Assembly (NCBI GenBank): GCA_014871385.1
Contig: CM026429.1
Location: forward strand, 6,793,080-6,857,079
Length of the DNA: 64,000 bases
Source: Ceratodon purpureus
Lineage: Eukaryota > Streptophyta > Bryopsida > Pseudoditrichales > Ditrichaceae
Direction: 5' to 3'
A program made the translations under genes and the position numbers. The notes below the pieces were generated by a model. It saw only the letters and a program-made list of their open reading frames with translations, did no database searches and had not been told where the DNA came from. Shown piece after piece: positions 1-12,099 of this stretch (the stretch's first letter is position 1; the number at the start of each line of letters is the position of its first letter).

Positions 1-693
1 TCGTGCCTCCGCCGCTCTGGCATTGGATCGTCAGCAGCAACAGATCTAGAGCCAGCGTGTAAGTTGGCCTGTCCCTCAACGTCAAGCGGAGCACCGTGGT
101 CGATATTGAGGCCCTCCGTCGTAGCAGCACATTCGGGTACCTCATCACCGTCATTCATATCACCCCCTCCGGTTAGGAAGTCATAGTGATTAAACGCAAA
201 ATGCACGATCCCCGCAGTATCTAATCCTTCGTCCATTTGCGTTGCCGCTGCAAACAGACGACCTCTTCCCCGAACGCCATAGTCCGCGACAACTTCTGCA
301 TCCCATTCATCGTCAGAAGAATCCTCGGCTCCGTTCCATCCCTGCATGCCAAACAAACAATCAATAAGCATCGATCTGGACTCGGGAATATGGCAAAATT
401 CGACGTGCAGGTGGACAGACAGTCCTCACCCTTGTTCGGCCCCGCAGATATGGATAGCGGCCCACTTCTTCGAGATGCACCCTAACCATATCTCTCTTAC
501 GTTTGCTGTGCACCTCACCCATGCAGATATTGCATGGGCATCGAACAGACGTCAGTCCGTCTCTATTGTGGACGAATTCCTCCCGGAACAGAACTCTTGC
601 GTCTCGAGCCCTTATGCGGCGCTCGTCGAGTATGGGAAGTCGACCTTGCCCAGCCATGTCCGCAAAATGCCTAAGTGCCATCAATGAGACCAT
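1..693 (-). CDS. TNP2-like CACTA transposase, N-terminal part (partial at window edge)
   Basis: Two exons can be read. Exon 1 is 693-430 (88 codons, starting MVSLMALRHF). Its donor is GTGAGG at 429, and the acceptor after gcatgcag at 342 opens exon 2, which stays open from 341 to base 1. The exon 1 peptide contains CPCNICMG, then an R-rich stretch and VRVHLEEVGRYPYLRG. This is the cysteine/histidine pattern of the plant transposase-associated domain that precedes the TNP2 catalytic domain in CACTA transposases. Exon 2 encodes an acidic linker rich in D, E and G (for example EDSSDDEWDAE). The catalytic domain would lie left of the window. Family assignment rests on the CPC...C...HL pattern and on the TNP1-like neighbour. 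The start could also be a later Met in MVSLMALRHFADM. Confidence 0.6.
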
Positions 694-3060
694 GTGTTAC
701 ATCCTTTACAACTCGTGCCTCAAACAACGTCAGCACATAAAGCAGCTTATTCATACTCATAATTAAAGAAGCTCACGACTTAGTCAGTCCATCTTCCTCA
801 GATCACGAGTGCCCATACCTAACAACGCAGCCACTGCATCAAGGGGGTGTACAAGTCGCGATGACTTGGAAAAAAAAAAACGCAGAGTCGAACAAGCAAG
901 GACGATGTAGAACTGGAGAGGTTGTGCACTATTCAAAATTGAAAAAAATTTGGAAGGGGAGGGGGGTGTGGGAGGGAACGGGAAAACAATAAGAGACTGG
1001 GAGAACTCAGAAGTGAGCAAGGGAGAGACCGTGAGTGCTATCCATATCCAGACTACTACCCCAGCATTGACGAAATCCACGAAAAAAAAAATAACCTTCA
1101 AGAGGCGTGACTACATTGACAAGAGGCATGTAAACAGCATTTTAAAAGAGCTGCAACGACTTATTATGATCATCATCGGAAGGAACCAGACACGTTGGTA
1201 GCAATAGTGGAATGGGAGGCAACAGTCACTGAGTCAAGGACGTACCTGTGCAGAGCGTCACTGAAGACAGCAATCACGCAGCAAAATGAGCAACATCCTC
1301 TCACGTAGCTTACTCCATGACGTCTCGATAGCAACCCTGTCTGCACATTGTTACCCAACTCGAACCCCTGCATTCAACACCTGAAAACCTATGTTTATAA
1401 TCGGAACACTTAGACGTTGGACTGAGATGAATATAGTAATGGCCAGTCGCGATAGAATCTCCCATATACGCCATGTGACAGTCGACCACGCAATTATCGT
1501 GCACGTATTATTCAGACTGGATCCAGAACCCAATTCTGTAAAGCTGCGATGGACTCTCCCGTGTACTCAACCGGCCTCACTATGTACAGCCGTGTAGTGA
1601 ACAGATATATCTGACGGATCTGGCAGAAAAAGAGGATCAATTACGTCTCTTCACAGTACATTCTATCACAATTGACCTGAATATAGCAAAATCGGCTGAA
1701 TCACTCGACTATAATTCTCCTCATAGATCCGAAGACGTGTATTTTTAAATCGTGCACAGAAGAACTTTTGAAGTCCACTCCTGTTCACCACCAATTTTGG
1801 CGACGAGCATATGTGCAAAAATCTAGCAGTCCCAATGGCTGGAACGTGCAAACGGCCCCCCAGATTAGCCTAACGAGTCTCGTGGTGTCCTCTTATTGGC
1901 TATTGATCTTATGAATACTTATGGATACTGATTTGCATACATTCAGTACATTCTACGACGACGTCGTGGTGGACGTGGATATGAGGTTATAAAAGCGAGC
2001 TGAACGTCGAGTCCTCGTTTGTGCTGCAGGAATCCTCATTACTTCCGTAGACATAGTGCATTTCAGTCTTTTAGTCTTCTCCAGTTCCATGTAGTAATAG
2101 TGTCTGATCTTTCTGTGTATAATCTGATCAGTTATTTTGCGAACGCAGCACGTGATCCCAGACGTAGGCCATATCGACACATTCGCGGTTTGTAGAGGTC
2201 GGCGGCATAGACTTCTCGCAGTGGACGTCCAAGCTCCATCTCGCTACGGCTGCACTGCAACACACACATCAACGATCGCACATGTTCTCCCGCACTTGCA
2301 TTTCTAGCTTCGCAACTGAGCCCTGATATGTTTCCATACACGAGTAGTGCTGTAGTAGGTGAATCATATACGAGCTACCTCGCGATGGACAATTCTCAAG
2401 TACCAAGACTATGCATGCTTTTTCAAATGTCGTTATGGCCTGGACAATCTTTCCTCTTCCTCGTCGTCCACGGCATTCAACGTGCGATGTTTTCTACTCA
2501 CTAGAGTCCAGTGTCCGCTGTCGCTTTAGTTCTCTAAAAAACTTTCATTCATATGCACCAGACATCCGCCCATCGTCCACGCCGTAAACGAACCAATATG
2601 TCATCAACATTAAATGAACCTGGATATCATTAACCATATTTAACGTGTGTCACTCTAAAAAAGGATTATAATATATACGGTTATCTATCATTCTCGGCCG
2701 GCAACATCACCATATTCGTAAATATAAATACCGAAGCACTTACAAGCTGTCGAGGTCTCTATTGAAGTACATGTTCCTCGCCCCTTCCCCATCACACTCT
2801 TCTCCTTGCATACGCCACTCTACTGCTGAAACCTAGCACCGCACACCCTCTCACGCAACGCACTGTCGTCGGAACGTCGTCTCTAGAGAGCTGTACAGAC
2901 ACGCGCCCAGATCTCTTCTCCTACGCGTTCTCTCACAAACTCTTTGAGAAGTAATTGCCTCGGTGACAATGAAAATCGCATCCACATAACCTAGCGATCT
3001 CAGAATAGATGCCGTAGCCGAGCTAGGTTTCAAATTTTGTGCAGTGCAAGGGGCGGCGCG
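694..3060. other. Divergent intergenic region of the CACTA element
   Basis: No convincing gene is visible. The open frames here are short, overlap on both strands and show no recognisable motif. The segment lies between the divergently oriented TNP2-like and TNP1-like genes, so it probably carries both promoters and 5' leaders. A purine-rich stretch (about 865-1000) includes an A-tract and a G-run. The rest is unremarkable. Confidence 0.4.
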
Positions 3061-6000
3061 ATGTGTGCGGCGCGATGTGGAGGGCGAGATCTTGATCCCC
3101 GCACGCTCGTTGAGATGGATGACCTAGATGCTGGTAGTGAAACCGGTACTCCCTCCGGCGGCACTATTTACCAGACAGCCGCTTCACGAAGGCAACGCAT
3201 TCTAACGTCATTCACTCACTTCCTCACTGTCGAAGTGCGCTCTCGAAAGAGCTTATCGTCAGTCTCCTCCAACATGTTTGGGCGACAGAGCTCTGGATCT
3301 CCCTCGCAGTTCAACCGCCTCCCGGTGACGCGCGGCAACCAGGTAAGCCCTCTGATCACACCTTACATCGACATGTGTATTATTATTTCTCTTTGAATTC
3401 CTTCTGCTAATGTTTGTGTATTAGAAATCCAGTAGTTGCTGCTCATTCAATTGAATACCCACGAATGTCGTTGTGAATGTGAACTTAACGATCACCGTGG
3501 ACCATGACACACACAGCCCCAAGCAGCTGGCACCTCACCGCACAGCGTCAGTAATTCGGTACCTACAACGATGCCGCACATCGAAATCCGTGGGAGAGCA
3601 CCCTACATGATCCCACCCGGTAATGCGCGTTCCGACATTCTTCCCGACGGATCGAGGACGCTCCCCATTCGACCTCGGGCTGCGTACACTCCATCACCCG
3701 TTCTTTCAGGACCTCCGCCTTCTAGACCGACGGGTACTCCCGGGAGTGGCCGGCATTGTCCCTCCGAGCCTCTGGTCCAATCGACCTCACTCCTGACACC
3801 GCAACCTCGTCCACCAGCATGCACTGCTGTCGTCGTGGCTCCAAATCTGTCTCTCCAACGCCCGCGGCCTATCCCATGCGCGGCCCAACGTGACGCCAAT
3901 AATGCTGCACGGCGCACGCATCGACAGCAGCACCAGATCGGGTACGAAGAGTTAAGGGCCGCGCATGCAGAAGGGCGACAAGGTCGATTCCCCATCCCAA
4001 CTACTCCATCCGGCGAAATCATTGGACAGAGAGCGAAGTGGCATCGAGCTGTCAGGGCAATTGCCAAGCGGACTCTGGACTGGTCCATCAGAGAACATAA
4101 AAAACACCCTGTATCGTGGAAGTGGAGTCTGGACACCATTCAGCGCGAGCTAGACCAGATGTTCACCTTCGACGTGCCGGTTCGTGAAGATGTCCTTCAA
4201 GAGTACGTGGCGGGTTTTATCAGCAATGATAGATCAAAGTGGAAGAAGTTTTGGGTGGAAAACGACCACCAGAAGCATGAAGACTGCCCTGACGAAGCTT
4301 TCGCTATGCTAGACAAGTATTGGAGGAGCGACGTGGGCAAAAAGGAATCTGAAATCATGAAGGAGAAAAGGGCGAGGGTCGGTGCAACATCAAGTGCGAG
4401 CTTACCGTACAGTGATGACTCCCCAGACCAAAAGCGTAGCAGATGGGATGAGGACCCCCTCGACTTCGCAGAATTCCCCGGTGAGAATTATGTCGACCCA
4501 AACGACAGACTCCATAGCCCGGTAAGCTTCTATCTGCCCCATGTCATGACATTCATATCATATCTTGGCCGCATTAGTGTTCCTCAATGTGTGATGTGCA
4601 TTGCGTCTCTTATTGCGCCTCTTATCTGACTCACATTGGAATCACTTATTTCATTGCACAACAATGTATCATATAAATGCATTACCATACCTGTAGTCAT
4701 GGAGTAACATGTACCCACGGTGTACCTGTGAAGGAATACAACGCAGTCACATATAGTACACAAACACCATTCAACAGCTTTGATAGCACAGGTTCAGAAC
4801 CATCTGTGCCTCTTGGTCACGATTCACTCATGGACGCCGAAACGGAACTTGCGAATCCTGACCCGTACGGGTCCATGGCCGGGACATCTGATCCATCCAT
4901 GGCCATGTACCATGTATCACATGTACGTCTTCACCCTGCTTTTACTCCGTAATATGTATAGCTCTTTCACAGTCTCAATTCCCTAAGATCTTTCACAGAA
5001 TTACTGACTTCGGATCTGTCAAATGCAGAGAGCTCCGTCGCAAGGATACAACGGGCAGCTTCAAACCAAATCGAACTGTGACAGTTTCTCTGCTTACGGA
5101 ACTTACTCCAACGTGGGGGCGTTACGGGAAGAAGAAAGAGCCAGACTGGAATTACTCGAATCGAGATTACTCGGCTGCGAGGATTCTAAGGTTGCCATGG
5201 AATCTCGCTTGGATTTCATTCAGGCTGATGTCAGCAGCACTAGAAACGCCATGCTCGAATTAATAGCGATGATCAAAAAAACATCTGCCACGGGCAAAGA
5301 GCCGCGTGTGACACAGCGCCATGCCACGACTGCGGAGCACATTTCTCCTCCAAAATCTGGTAATAGCACTCTGCAACCCTTGAATACCATTTCGTTATAA
5401 TCGTCATTCACTTGATGCCAGCATCTGACCTTGTGATTGTGGATGGCCTGCATTCAGATTCGCCTACTCCAAGTACGAAGACTGTCTTGCTCTCACCTGA
5501 TTCTGCAGTCACGCAGAATGTCCACATGCAGAACCCAATACTCCCGACACCGGAGCATGTTGAGCCACCATCAGAGCAGGCGGCAAACACTCCAACCCGC
5601 GCGGATGTTTCTACAAGTTCCCACGCAGGAGGGACTCCTATTCTTGCTCAGCGGAAACCACCGTCACCGCATGAGCCCACAGAATCTGAAAAAGGTTTGC
5701 CCACGTCCGTAGACATTCCAGACAGCCATCCAACTGCCGACCCGGCAATCGCAGGATTGCCAACCGAGGACAAGTCAGCAAACTCGTCAAGCCCAGGGTC
5801 AGTTCAAATGATGCAGATATATCTTCCGCAGGGTTCAGGCTGGGAAAGCGACTTCGAACCCATCCCTCCTCGACGCACGCCGCAGCCAGCGATCGAACAA
5901 GTTCAGACTAGAGGGCGCAAAAAAGGAAGGACAACTCTGGCGTGTACCAAGGTACCTCCGGAACCAATAGTTCCAAGAGAAGAACGTTGTGATCCGATAT

Positions 6001-6287
6001 CGGTTGGGAAGCTTGTGTGGATACTCCACGACCAGTTCCCTCTCATCGTCGTTGCACAGGGCAAGGCCGGAATTGCATGGCGAACAAAATCAAACAAGCT
6101 TGGTGCCCAATGCACAGAGGGTCACCAATGGATTCAGGTCCAACGCATTTTCAAGCATTCAGTTCCACTTTTATTTCCAGAGCCAGAAGTAGGATGCTCT
6201 GTTCTAGAGAGCGCCTTGCCTCCATCCCAAGGGCGTCACAGGAGCATAATGTGGTCTTCCAGACACCTAATTTCGTATAAGCCTTGA
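3061..6287 (+). CDS. TNP1/Transposase_24-like CACTA-associated protein (5 exons)
   Basis: Five exons join in frame: 3061-3342, 3517-4480, 4792-4922, 5029-5359 and 5422-6287, all with GT...AG introns and matching phases, giving about 857 residues. The N-terminal third is low-complexity, rich in P, S and R. The central part (exon 2) has the spacing of the plant Transposase_24 family: a conserved-Trp region (SWKWSLDTIQREL), WKKFW, then a YW-containing helix (LDKYWRSDVGKKESE) and a basic KEKRA tail. Exon 4 (from 5029) encodes an acidic coiled-coil-like stretch (EEERARLELLESRL). The C-terminus (VGKLVWILHD... through HQWIQVQRIF) resembles the C-terminal domain of TNP1/TNPA-type proteins. In En/Spm such proteins bind subterminal repeats and aid transposition. 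The frame is intact, so it may be active or domesticated. The start at 3061 versus 3115 is uncertain. Confidence 0.6.
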
Positions 6288-7339
6288 TTTCAGTAGCGTA
6301 ACGTGATTGTTTAACCACATTTCTCAAGTATGTGAGCCCATGCCCAATTGGTGCATATATATAATATTTGGTGCATACCAGTAATACACATGCCATATAT
6401 TTCATCTGGTCGTTTATAGCGCGAAATGCTGATGTTGTCCTAAACCTGGAACGCCATATATACCATCACGAAACGTTTCACCTTCATTTTATTCGACAAT
6501 GATTCGTACATTCAGACGCTGTAACGAATGCAATTCATCTACTAATTGTATTACAGGTTACACCCACTCAATCCGCTAAACTTCCAAATGTAGCAGACTT
6601 TATTTTAGCCACATACGCATTGCCAAAATAATCCACTCCCGAAGATAAGTGACACCTGTCTGCCGACACCTAAACCTAAGACGCCACCTCTTCAGCACAC
6701 ACCTGTCAGTAATGCATAACCGTCAAAAGTGATCCGGGTATCCATATACCCGTGTATAAACCAGAAACCTGGAATGACGCCCGGAATAGTAGCCCATGAC
6801 AGGGTATATGTGGTTCCTCAATAATGGGCCGGATAAAACGTTTGCGGGTATATACCTGACGGTACATCGAATCCGGGTACCATGGCACGAGTTTATCCCC
6901 CACGGATACGTGCCGGATAAGCGATGTCGGGCGTGGTCGGGTACAATCAGAGTTATGTGTCTCCGTGGATATGAGCAGGTCTCAATAGCTAAACAATCTG
7001 CCTCTAACCGGGTACGTCAATGCGAAGTAAAATCCCAGAGCCAGTAAATATTCCAGCGAGGGTTGTCACATCGAAACAGTTCATCCACGCACCGCTGGAC
7101 CGCAGCACATTTCTCAAAGTGCCATTATTGGAACCAGACGCGGGTTCAATTCCCAGATTCGTGAATACAGAAAGTGGGACCATCTGGATGGCGGGTTACA
7201 CCAGCGCCACTGTCGCAGTAAACCGCGGTGTACACACCAGGATGCAGTGTACTCGCCCGTGTAATCTGCGGTGTTCCTATCCATCATTTCCACTAGTGCT
7301 TACAGGTCCTAGATTTAGTTCTCTCAATGTACATTAGTG
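6288..7339. repeat. Subterminal repeat zone and candidate right end of CACTA element
   Basis: After the TNP1-like stop, the sequence between about 6720 and 7270 holds many copies of a short degenerate motif on both strands: cgggtat, atacccg, gcgggtatata, ccgggtacc, cgggtacaat, ccgggtacg, gcgggttacacc, gtgtacac. CACTA subterminal regions have this texture and are the binding sites of TNPA/TNP1-type proteins. The zone ends at ctctcaatgtacattagtg (7321-7339), after which the composition changes abruptly to a GC-rich stretch. No gene is seen here. Confidence 0.45.
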
Positions 7340-7524
7340 TCCCTGGCCTCGCCGGCCCTGGCGGGGCTGGTTTGTCTCTGTTCTCTTTTCATCTGCAGTA
7401 AAGGTTACCCTTTATTTGTGTCAAAAAATAAATAAAAAAATTAAGGTGATTCATTCTCAATACTCTGATTATCCAAAATAGACTTTTGGTCACCTGCATA
7501 ACCTCCCTGTGTATAAACTAAATA

Positions 7525-7605
7525 TTGTCGACAGCCCAAGTTTCCGAAGGGGATTGTAATTTGTCGACAGCCCAAGTTTCCGAAGGGGATTGTAATTTGT
7601 CGACA
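7525..7605. repeat. 36-bp tandem duplication
   Basis: A 36-bp unit starting ttgtcgacagcccaag occurs twice without mismatch (7525-7560 and 7561-7596). It is followed by the first 9 bases of a third copy (7597-7605). Perfect identity suggests a recent duplication. It lies just outside the candidate CACTA right end. Confidence 0.95.
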
Positions 7606-10440
7606 TTCAGGCAACCTTGCATCGGAACCGGGACGGAAATTAGAGCCATGTATACAATGTGTGCATGCACTGGTGCATGGGATTCAGAGCTTCGGGCTCG
7701 TTTCGGGACTTGGAACGAGCAAAGTCGGAGGGAAATAAGAAGCTGGAGATATCGCTGGAATCGGCTGGATCATGCCTAAATTCGACGTTACGGGATTCCA
7801 GCACCCCATTGACAATAATGCCAAATGCTGGGTCCGGACAATCTGGCATCTCCAATTTTCTGGGTCTTTTTTCCATATTTAACAGCCTAAATTTTCTCAT
7901 TCATAGTTTACAGGAGATTCGGAACGCGTTTAATTTTGTTGCCTGGTTACTTCACTGGCAGGTACCTCGAGGCGCTTGTGGACGTACCTTTACAGGAGGG
8001 CAAGACATGGTTTAACCCGTAAACATCCTCGCCTATGTCCAATTATGGTACTTTTGAAAAGATGCATTATAATATGCAATTAATATGAATATTTTGAACT
8101 TGATGTATGAATAAAAGTTATACATTTTGAATTTTAGATTCTATGTATACGGTTAGATCTATGACTGCTATCACTAATCTTTATTTATAATTTTGAAACA
8201 TAAAATAAAAAATCAGTTTGTAATTCATTTACAAATAAGATATTGATAATAAGTGGATGAAATTTATTGTGATGGATTCTAATGTAGTACTTTGGGTGTA
8301 GTGATTTCTGGAGATTTTTTGGTTGCTTGATTTTATGAGTTAATTTTTTCAAGAACACTTTCAGACTAAAATCTTCAAAATTATGGATGAAACACTGCAA
8401 CACAAAATGAAGCATAATTTCTTCAAAAATTGTTTCCTTTTCGATCAGATGACACATAGAAGAAGCTAACTTCCCACAAAAAATTCAATAAAAAAATCAC
8501 ACCACAAAAAGTGCATGGCAGATGAGAAGACGCGGATGGAATCTGTACATCGGGCCAAAATGGCCTGCTTAGGCAATTAAGGATTAATGATAGATGATGT
8601 TGAGTATCGAGAGAAACGCTCATTTCTTGCAAAATCAGTGATGAGAGACTTGTTTATTGTGTGCAAGGTAGAAACATTTAAGCAATTTGTACCTTCAGCG
8701 TTCGTGTTAGGGCCGGGCCGGAACTCACCAAATAGTATGATCCTTGTTATAACGTAGAATGGCCGTTTTAACGTATATGGTGTTTAAGGTGTGAATTTTA
8801 AAAAAATTTAAAAATTTAAAAAAATTTAAAAAAAATGTCATGGCTAATACTAAAGCAATGACAATAATGAGAACACTAACTTACAAAAATTAATCATTCT
8901 ACATTAAAATGTTGAAAATTACAAGAGCTTCATGAAAATATGATTTAAAATGATCCTTGTTTAAAAAAGGTATTTTTTTCTAAGTGACGTTTTTTAAAGG
9001 AGGGGCATTTTCAAAAAAATTGTCACTCATGAATTATATTATCTTTAAGAATTTTTTGCAATTAATTGATATGATCATTTATGAGATTGTCGTGTCAGTT
9101 ATTTGTATAAAACATTTCAGATGTAATAAAGGGATGCAACCCAAAAATAGAATTGCTATTATCCAGGAAAAATGTTGTAGAAAAGTATCATTTTTCTTCT
9201 TTGAAAATTTTGTGAAAAGAAAGATATACAAATACAAAGTTCTTCCAATTATCCACATGTAGTTTTCTTTTACAAAAATCGAGGTCAAATTTGACATTGT
9301 AGAAATTCTTCTTAAACCATAATTGTATGTGATATGGATGTTTCTTCTTTAGAAGTTATATATATAGAAAGTTAGTAATTATGCTAATTCTTAAGATTAA
9401 AAAATCCTCTATCTATAGAAATAAGTTTCAAATTTTTAGGGCCAATAACAAATGAGAAAAAAGGCCTTAAGCTTTAGAATTGGATTTTCAAAGGCTATAT
9501 GATGACTGTCCAATTTTACTGAAATTGTAATTTTCTTTTTAGAATTTAGAATAGTAGATTGAAAGTACATACGGTGTGATACAAATTAAATTAAAAAAGA
9601 AATAGGAACAAAGTGTAAAATCCAATGCAAAGATGTGCATTTTAGCAAAGGACTCTAGGTATAGATGGTGCTTCTTTGAGACACATGTCTTCAACATGTC
9701 ATTTGCAAGAAGGCTAAATAGAACTCATTTTTGGTTAAAATATTTATGCAATTCATGCATCCGGGTTTTTTTAAATTAAAAATGTGTTATTTTATAAATT
9801 TTAAATTACCACTTAATCTCCAATTCATTTCTAGGAAAAATCAACCCCAGTCAACGTCTCTTGAACATTCTTAGATTTAGAAATGTAACTTTTAAAAACA
9901 TAGCAACTCACTTTGGGTAGCCAAAGAAGTCAAAGGTTATGACTACAGTTACTTCTAAATACTCTGGGTTTTTTTACAACAAAATTGAGCTCAAAAAATA
10001 AAAATTAGAATTCTCTAAAAATTAGTTCGTACATTGTGATCAATTCTAAATTTGCTTTTACTTTTCCACCCAAAAAAAAAAAAAAAAAAACTTAAGGCTT
10101 TTGTATTAAAAACAATTACCTCAATCAATTGGATGAAATAGTCTTATATTGAAGCACGTGTTCTAGTTTTAAAAGGAGAAGGTGAACGAAGTGAAATCAT
10201 GGATAACTCATTAGATGAAAATAATTGAGTTTGTACATAATTATAACATTTTATTTTTATTTTTCTAGTAGTTAAAATTACCTAAGTATGCTTCAACAGT
10301 TGTAGAAAATATGAATTTTTGATCATCTTTATTAGAAAATAGCAATTAAAAATTATATACATATATATTATTTAAATAACAAATAATCACAAAAATTATG
10401 GAGTTTTATATGAATGATAAGTGACTAATATTTATCACAA
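7606..10440. other. AT-rich region without genes
   Basis: About 2.8 kb of strongly AT-rich DNA with no supported gene. Open frames at 8984-9262 (plus) and 9079-9297 (minus) overlap each other and consist of low-complexity F/K/I residues, so I treat them as chance. An A-tract lies at about 10073-10090. No terminal inverted repeats were recognised. Confidence 0.5.
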
Positions 10441-10710
10441 GAAGAAGAAGAACTGCGGCTCCGAAGGGGCCGACGTGAATGAAGTGTTTCTTCATTCTAT
10501 CCACTAATCCGATGGCCGCTGGACAGTAAAGACAACCGACATGTCATCTCCCCCAAAGTCTTATTGAGTACCCATGCGGCGAAGTCTCAAGACCTCCCTC
10601 CATAGTTGGATGAACTATGGTAGTAGATACCACGTCAACATAGGGATTCGAACTCACGACCATCTCGCCGGCGTGCCATGACCTAAACCACTGCACCACG
10701 GCCGTGGTGC
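10441..10710 (-). mobile_element. tRNA-derived SINE
   Basis: Read on the minus strand from about 10710, the sequence begins ccacggccgtggtgcagtgg, containing a tRNA-like A box (GTGCAGTGGTTTAGG). About 35 bases later comes a near-perfect B box (GAGTTCGAATCCC). These are internal RNA polymerase III promoter boxes. A tRNA-unrelated body of about 200 bp follows and ends in a (CTT)n tail next to 10441. This is the standard layout of a plant tRNA-SINE. Composition is much more GC-rich than the surroundings. Target-site duplications are not clear. Confidence 0.75.
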
Positions 10711-12095
10711 TTTATAATTATCATATCATACAATGTTTCAACAAAATCATCTATATAATGACTCAATTCAATCAACCGAAGAAGATAAACTTCGGTCTTT
10801 AGAAGAAGATTGAAACCAATATGATTAAAATGTGTGATCATTCCATCTGTAATCAGCGATTTTTTTAGATTCTAAAAATAAACATTATTATTCACTCGTC
10901 ATATTGAATAATAAGTATATGTAAAATAGAACTAAAATAAAGCTTAGTTGCTTCATGTAGTTGAGGTTATAATTGATTTTTTTAGAATCCTATGTTTGAA
11001 GGAAGATGGATATGACATATCAAAGCATTTAACCCCTTGCAAAGAAAACCATGACATTACCAAATATACCAGATCTTGTGATAGCTTGTCATCCTCTTAA
11101 AATACTAATAATGGTTGTTGATAACCTTGACTAAGACTTTAAAGAATGTTGTTATGGTTTCACTGATATTGAACCTTCGGATATCTGTTAAATGAAGCTA
11201 TAGTGGTTAATTTTTACTCAATAGGAGAAAAATGGGGTCTCAAAAGGGCCCTCAAAGACAACCCATGGTTAATGAAGCGATGCCCAAACACTCCTTCCTA
11301 TAAAGCCCATTGGTGCATGTCCTTGCCTGCTGAAGTTACAGTGTTGACAGTGTTGGCAGTGTTGTTATCGCTGGCAGTGTCGATTGGGTAAATCCTTTGC
11401 AGGAGCTATAGAATTTCATTGTTGTCAGCAAGATAGTACCATTGGTGCCTCCATTAAAAAATGAATGGTTTGGGGTCAAATTTCTTGCATGTCTGAATGT
11501 CAAAGGCCCCTTTGAGACTAGAGATTTCTCCTAATGCTTCGACTACTCAATGGCAAAGATCAACCAATCCATTCAATTTCAACAATTTAATGGAGTATGG
11601 AATTGGCTTGAAATCAAACACCGACATGTATGAAGAGCATTGTCCAGGAAGAACCGTCAATTAGTTACAAGTGAGCCAATTAGTTTTTAGAAATAGCTGG
11701 TTGTACTTCAAGAATAGAGGCAAAACACTGAACGTAATGATTGAAAAATAATTATATTTAGTATTGATGGACAAAATATAGTGGATATAATCTTCAAAAA
11801 TCGATTACTTTTGGGAAAATAGAGGACATTAGATGGTTGGCTGAAAAAGCTTCCCAAACACTAATCAAGAATTCCTTTATGTATTGTTTCACCCGTTTGG
11901 CTTTAAGCACTCATGGCTCTTTACTTACAATATTTTAGAGGATGTGTAAAAAGGTACTGTAGTAACATTGACGCTAAGTTATTTTGCAATAAAAAGCCTC
12001 GGCTAGTCGTGAATGATGATCATTTGTTTCTCTCATTGCTAGGTTTATATGTCTCTCCAAACAAAGTGTCCAATTATCACTCATATGTTTAGCCA
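10711..12095. other. AT-rich region without genes
   Basis: No supported gene. The 62-residue frame at 11203-11391 has no recognisable domain and no neighbouring exons that extend it. A short V/L-rich run there comes from a local repeat (gttgacagtgttggcagtgttg). Nothing else stands out. Confidence 0.45.
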
Positions 12096-12099
12096 TTAA

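Larger units (their letters stand above)
1..7339. mobile_element. CACTA (En/Spm)-type DNA transposon, left end outside window
   Basis: A TNP2-type transposase N-terminus runs off the left edge on the minus strand. A TNP1/Transposase_24-like gene reads the other way, followed by about 1 kb rich in short direct and inverted motifs built on gggta/taccc, and then a candidate right terminus at 7331-7339 (acattagtg). CACTA elements begin CACTA/CACTG and end in the complement, carry subterminal repeats and make 3-bp target duplications, so TAGTG at 7335-7339 followed by a 3-bp duplicate is a natural boundary. Only one terminus is visible, so the extent is inferred. The two genes are divergent, which is unlike the co-oriented TNPD/TNPA genes of En/Spm. 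They could instead belong to two neighbouring elements. Confidence 0.5.

Noticed and set aside
3603..4139. 178-residue minus-strand frame
   Set aside because: Antisense shadow of the P/R-rich exon of the TNP1-like gene.
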